Below are positions 5,115 to 5,606 of a DNA stretch of 5,606 nt, piece by piece. Both the position numbers and the translations under genes were made by a program. The notes beneath the pieces are model-generated. The model was not told the origin of the DNA. It made no database searches and saw only the letters and a list, made by a program, of their open reading frames with translations. The DNA is from an uncultured Nitrospinaceae bacterium (GTDB lineage: Bacteria; Nitrospinota; Nitrospinia; Nitrospinales; VA-1). Positions within the stretch are counted from its first letter, which is position 1, and each line of letters starts with the position of its first letter. Where the stretch lies: positions 1 through 5,606 of the forward strand of contig CALJGH010000163.1 of assembly GCA_938073925.1 (NCBI GenBank), written 5' to 3'.

Positions 5115-5606
5115 GCACCGTTGCAAAGAAAGCTCTCAACGTAAAAATCAACGGTAAGGAAACCACCGTCGACGAAGGAACCGTTGTTCTGGAAGTCTGC
5201 AAACAAAATGATATCGAAGTTTCAAATCTTTGCTACAACCGCAAGCTCAAGCCTTTTGCCGCCTGCCGCACATGCATGGTCGAAACTGTTGTCGATGGAA
5301 AAAAAGAACTGGTTTATTCCTGCACCCATCCTGTTGCTGAAGGAATGGAAATTAACACCGCGACCGAAGAAACCGATCGCTACAACAAAGCGTGTCTGGA
5401 AATGCTTCTGGTAGAGCATCCTTTGGATTGTCCTATTTGCGATAAGTCAGGTGTTTGCCCTCTGCAAGATAATACAGATTTACTCAAGCTTTACGATGGT
5501 CGGTTCGAAACGCAAAGACGAAACGAACCTAGCATTAAAACCAACCCCATCATCGAATTTTATTTAAACCGCTGCATCATGTGCGGACTTTGTGTACGGG
5601 CTTGCG
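5111..5606 (+). CDS. NuoG-like iron-sulfur protein, N-terminal part (runs off the window)
   Basis: The first 165 residues of a multi-cluster electron-transfer protein are present; no stop is reached. The ATG at 5111 overlaps the preceding TGA, and a strong AGGAGGT lies at 5101-5107. Residues about 9-85 form a plant-type [2Fe-2S] ferredoxin domain with C41, C52, C55 and C71. Next is the His-Cys3 [4Fe-4S] site of this family: H103, C107, C110 and C116 within HPLDCPICDKSGVCPLQD. Then comes C155, C158, C161, C165 (CxxCxxCxxxC), the start of a further [4Fe-4S] region. This layout is shared by NuoG (complex I), HoxU (NAD-reducing hydrogenase), FdhA-type formate dehydrogenase and [FeFe]-hydrogenase N-termini. 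HPLDCPICD leans toward NuoG; the extra C165 fits a ferredoxin-like double-cluster domain. The missing C-terminal part would decide. A NuoF-like flavin subunit is not found between this gene and its NuoE-like neighbour. Confidence 0.9.
   Translation, partial: MSTVAKKALNVKINGKETTVDEGTVVLEVCKQNDIEVSNLCYNRKLKPFAACRTCMVETVVDGKKELVYSCTHPVAEGMEINTATEETDRYNKACLEMLLVEHPLDCPICDKSGVCPLQDNTDLLKLYDGRFETQRRNEPSIKTNPIIEFYLNRCIMCGLCVRAC

Noticed and set aside
5184..5414. Plus-strand 76-codon frame within the NuoG-like gene
   Set aside because: Lies in an alternative frame over the ferredoxin and His-Cys3 motifs, which clearly belong to the frame starting at 5111.

Overview
The window looks like chromosomal DNA of a Gram-negative-type bacterium with moderately low GC content. 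Its intergenic regions are strongly AT-rich, its genes have ATG starts with purine-rich Shine-Dalgarno sequences, and one protein is exported and built almost wholly of TPR repeats. The organism cannot be named from the sequence. A TPR-rich, ammonium-handling lineage with complex I-type iron-sulfur proteins fits Nitrospinota or deltaproteobacterial-type groups, but that is a guess. All confident genes are on the + strand.

Layout. Bases 1-124 may hold the last 40 codons of an unrecognised gene. Bases 125-702 are a long AT-rich non-coding stretch with small inverted repeats, a weak sigma70-like promoter (560-588) and a 9-bp inverted repeat (640-689) whose 3' arm touches the Shine-Dalgarno sequence of the next gene. 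Bases 703-1935 encode an Amt-family ammonium channel with every classical pore residue in place. Eighteen bases after its stop comes a gene for an exported protein of 761 residues (1954-4239) made of exactly 20 uninterrupted 34-residue TPRs. The two probably form one transcript. They are also in the same reading frame, separated by a single TAA.

Bases 4240-4586 are non-coding and regulatory-looking. They contain a palindrome, a hairpin, a good sigma70-like promoter (TTGACA / TATACT) and a leader of about 130 nt with overlapping, mutually exclusive stem-loops, one of them followed by a T6 run. This leader precedes a second operon: a NuoE-like [2Fe-2S] subunit (4587-5114), overlapping by ATGA the start of a NuoG/HoxU/FdhA-like multi-cluster iron-sulfur protein (from 5111, running off the window).

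How the genes may work together. The first unit imports ammonium and exports a large protein-interaction scaffold of unknown partner. The second encodes electron-input iron-sulfur subunits of an NAD(P)H-linked complex: complex I, a Hox/Hnd-type hydrogenase or a formate dehydrogenase. The flavin subunit (NuoF/HoxF-like) usual between these two genes is absent from that position. I see no mobile element, CRISPR array, tRNA or rRNA. The items most worth a second look are the amt-TPR pairing, the indel-free TPR array, the E-to-G gene order without F, and the structured leader of the second operon.
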